Positions 48,910 through 49,933 of a DNA stretch of 49,933 bases are shown piece by piece. Below the pieces are notes generated by a model. It saw only the letters and a program-made list of their open reading frames with translations. It was not told the origin of the DNA and made no database searches. The translations under genes were made by a program, and so were the position numbers. The stretch spans positions 1 through 49,933 of the forward strand of contig NZ_FQVU01000008.1 of assembly GCF_900129455.1 (NCBI RefSeq). The letters run 5' to 3'. The DNA is from Jatrophihabitans endophyticus (GTDB taxonomy: Bacteria; Actinomycetota; Actinomycetes; Mycobacteriales; Jatrophihabitantaceae). The stretch's first letter is position 1. Each line of letters opens with the position of its first letter.

Positions 48910-49362
48910 ATGGCCGTGCTGCTCGTCGTCCACCACACCGCCTCGCCCGGGATGCACGAGTTGCTCGAGGCGGTGCTGGCCGGGACGCGCGCCGAGGGCA
49001 TCGAGGGCGTCGAGGTGCGGACCCGCGCCGCGCTCGTCGCCTCGCCCGTCGACGTGCTCGCGGCCGACGGTTTCCTGCTCGGGACGCCGGCGAACATCGG
49101 TTACCTCTCCGGCGCGCTGAAACACTTCTTCGACGGCATCTACTACCCCACGATGACCGAGAAGCCGGGGGCCCCGTACGGGTTGTGGGTACACGGCAAC
49201 GACGGCACGCAGGGCGCGGTCCGTGCCGCGGAGTCGATCACCAAGGCGTTGGGGTGGCAGCAGGTGCACAAGCCCGTCGAGATCACCGGCGGCGCGGGCA
49301 AGGACGCGCGCGCCGCATGCTTCGAGCTCGGCGGCACCGTCGCGGCCGCCCTCATGGCGTGA
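48910..49362 (+). CDS. Flavodoxin-like NAD(P)H-dependent reductase family protein
   Basis: 150 residues. A flavodoxin-like Rossmann variant: VLLVVHHTASPGMHELLEAV is the phosphate loop region and LLGTPANIGYLSGALKHFFD is the FMN isoalloxazine loop, followed by PYGLWVHGNDGTQGA. Probable FMN-binding reductase; partner unknown. It lies between dodecin and an SRPBCC gene. Confidence 0.87.
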   Translation: MAVLLVVHHTASPGMHELLEAVLAGTRAEGIEGVEVRTRAALVASPVDVLAADGFLLGTPANIGYLSGALKHFFDGIYYPTMTEKPGAPYGLWVHGNDGTQGAVRAAESITKALGWQQVHKPVEITGGAGKDARAACFELGGTVAAALMA

Positions 49363-49366
49363 CGCC

Positions 49367-49825
49367 GTGACCGTCCACCTCGTGATCGAGCAGGAGCTGC
49401 CCGCACCGTGTGAGCAGGTGTTCGACACCATTCACGACTACCGGCACCGGCTGGAGTGGGACACCCTGCTGCGGCGCGCCTACACCGTCGACGACGCCCC
49501 GCCGGCACGTGGTGTGACGGCGGTGTGCACGGCGGCGTGGTGGCTCGGCGGCTACTCCTTCCGCACCCGGTACGTCACGTTCGACCGGCCAACCGTCGCG
49601 GCCATCAAGCTGGAGTCACGGCCGCCGTTCTTCGCGGCGTGGGCGGCGTCGATCCGACACACGTCGCTGCCCGGCGGGCGTTCCCGCGCGACGTACACGA
49701 TGACGTTCACGGTGCGCCCGGCTCGACTCGCGCCGCTGCTGGAACCGGTCGCGAAGGCGCTCTTCCGGCGCGAGACGCAGCGCCGACTGCGCGCACTCGC
49801 GCGGCATCTCGCGCGCTCGAGCTGA
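49367..49825 (+). CDS. SRPBCC (START-like) family protein
   Basis: 152 residues. The N-terminal strand VHLVIEQELPAPCEQVFDTI then HDYRHRLEWDTLL, and the long C-terminal amphipathic helix, are typical of SRPBCC/polyketide-cyclase-like proteins that bind a hydrophobic ligand in a deep pocket. The GTG at 49367 follows the flavodoxin stop by 4 bases, so the two are likely co-expressed. Ligand unknown. Confidence 0.82.
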   Translation: MTVHLVIEQELPAPCEQVFDTIHDYRHRLEWDTLLRRAYTVDDAPPARGVTAVCTAAWWLGGYSFRTRYVTFDRPTVAAIKLESRPPFFAAWAASIRHTSLPGGRSRATYTMTFTVRPARLAPLLEPVAKALFRRETQRRLRALARHLARSS

Positions 49826-49836
49826 CGCGCCACGGG

Positions 49837-49933
49837 TCAGTCGCCGCCGTGGGGGTTGGGGACGAGGACGGTGTGGGCTTGTTTGACGGTGATGGTGGCG
49901 TGGGCGGGTGGTCCGGTGATGGTGCCGGGGATG
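49837..49933 (-). CDS. 3' end of an unidentified minus-strand gene
   Basis: The last 31-32 codons, ending HTVLVPNPHGGD and TGA at 49837-49839, with the start outside the window. The residues are rich in Thr, His, Pro and Val. Codon use includes AAA, CAA and GGA, slightly less GC-biased than its neighbours. Family cannot be told from this piece; it converges with the SRPBCC gene across 11 bases. Confidence 0.45.
   Translation of the reverse strand, partial: IPGTITGPPAHATITVKQAHTVLVPNPHGGD

Overview
The window is about 50 kb of very GC-rich chromosomal DNA, roughly 70% G+C or more, with strong G/C bias at third codon positions and many GTG starts. The gene families point to an actinobacterium (Actinomycetota). 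These include an acyl-CoA carboxylase beta plus epsilon pair, an Rv2578c-type radical SAM protein, DnaE2 behind an SOS box of the GAACNNNNGTTC type, an AurF-like diiron protein beside an FprB-type reductase (the Rv0885-Rv0886 arrangement of Mycobacterium tuberculosis), and a DUF5685 protein. A monoderm-style type IV pilus (T4P) locus and a chemoreceptor suggest a motile or surface-exploring actinobacterium. The genus cannot be fixed from the sequence alone. I saw no rRNA, tRNA, transposase, phage gene or CRISPR array. No gene-free stretch exceeds 300 bases.

Layout. 1-974: 5' part of a chemoreceptor gene, running off the left edge. 1192-6150: a cluster with two glycosyltransferases, a DUF2064 protein, a methyltransferase, and a membrane protein translationally coupled to a cytochrome b561/molybdopterin oxidoreductase. 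6160-11193: enoyl-CoA hydratase, then an MMPL transporter overlapping a two-component system. 11204-13329: a divergent MarR/MFS pair. 13368-14066: a secreted protein. 14084-16820: accE-accD divergent from birA. 16844-19159: a GGDEF-EAL protein. 19230-19781: a PH-domain membrane protein.

19809-32205 (minus strand) is an almost complete T4P locus in the order pilB, pilT, pilC, pilA, pilV-like, pilW-like, large pilX-like, pilM, pilN, pilO, pilD. Most junctions overlap by 1-7 bases. There is no secretin or PilP, as expected for a single-membrane cell. A second GGDEF-EAL protein lies directly upstream, so enzymes that make and break cyclic di-GMP bracket the pilus locus. Two features stand out. 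The prepilin peptidase has Asn in place of the second catalytic Asp. A 906-residue PilX-like prepilin carries a very large exterior domain.

34643-43853 holds a CBS protein, a divergent hydrolase/TetR pair, the radical SAM protein, a symmetric 3+3 inverted repeat array (37649-37752), SOS-controlled dnaE2, a VOC-HxlR operon with its operator, and a divergent MetF-like/methyltransferase pair. 43896-49825 holds a lipoprotein, the AurF-FprB redox pair, a DUF5685 protein with an extreme cysteine-rich tail, dodecin, a flavodoxin-like protein and an SRPBCC protein. The last bases carry the 3' end of an unidentified minus-strand gene.

Many genes have a TANNNT hexamer 6-8 bases upstream of the start codon and no Shine-Dalgarno sequence, which suggests widespread leaderless transcription. 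The most unusual items are the 3+3 dyad array, the Asp-to-Asn prepilin peptidase, the giant PilX-like prepilin, a 30-bp perfect palindrome at 13253-13282, and the cysteine tail of the DUF5685 protein.
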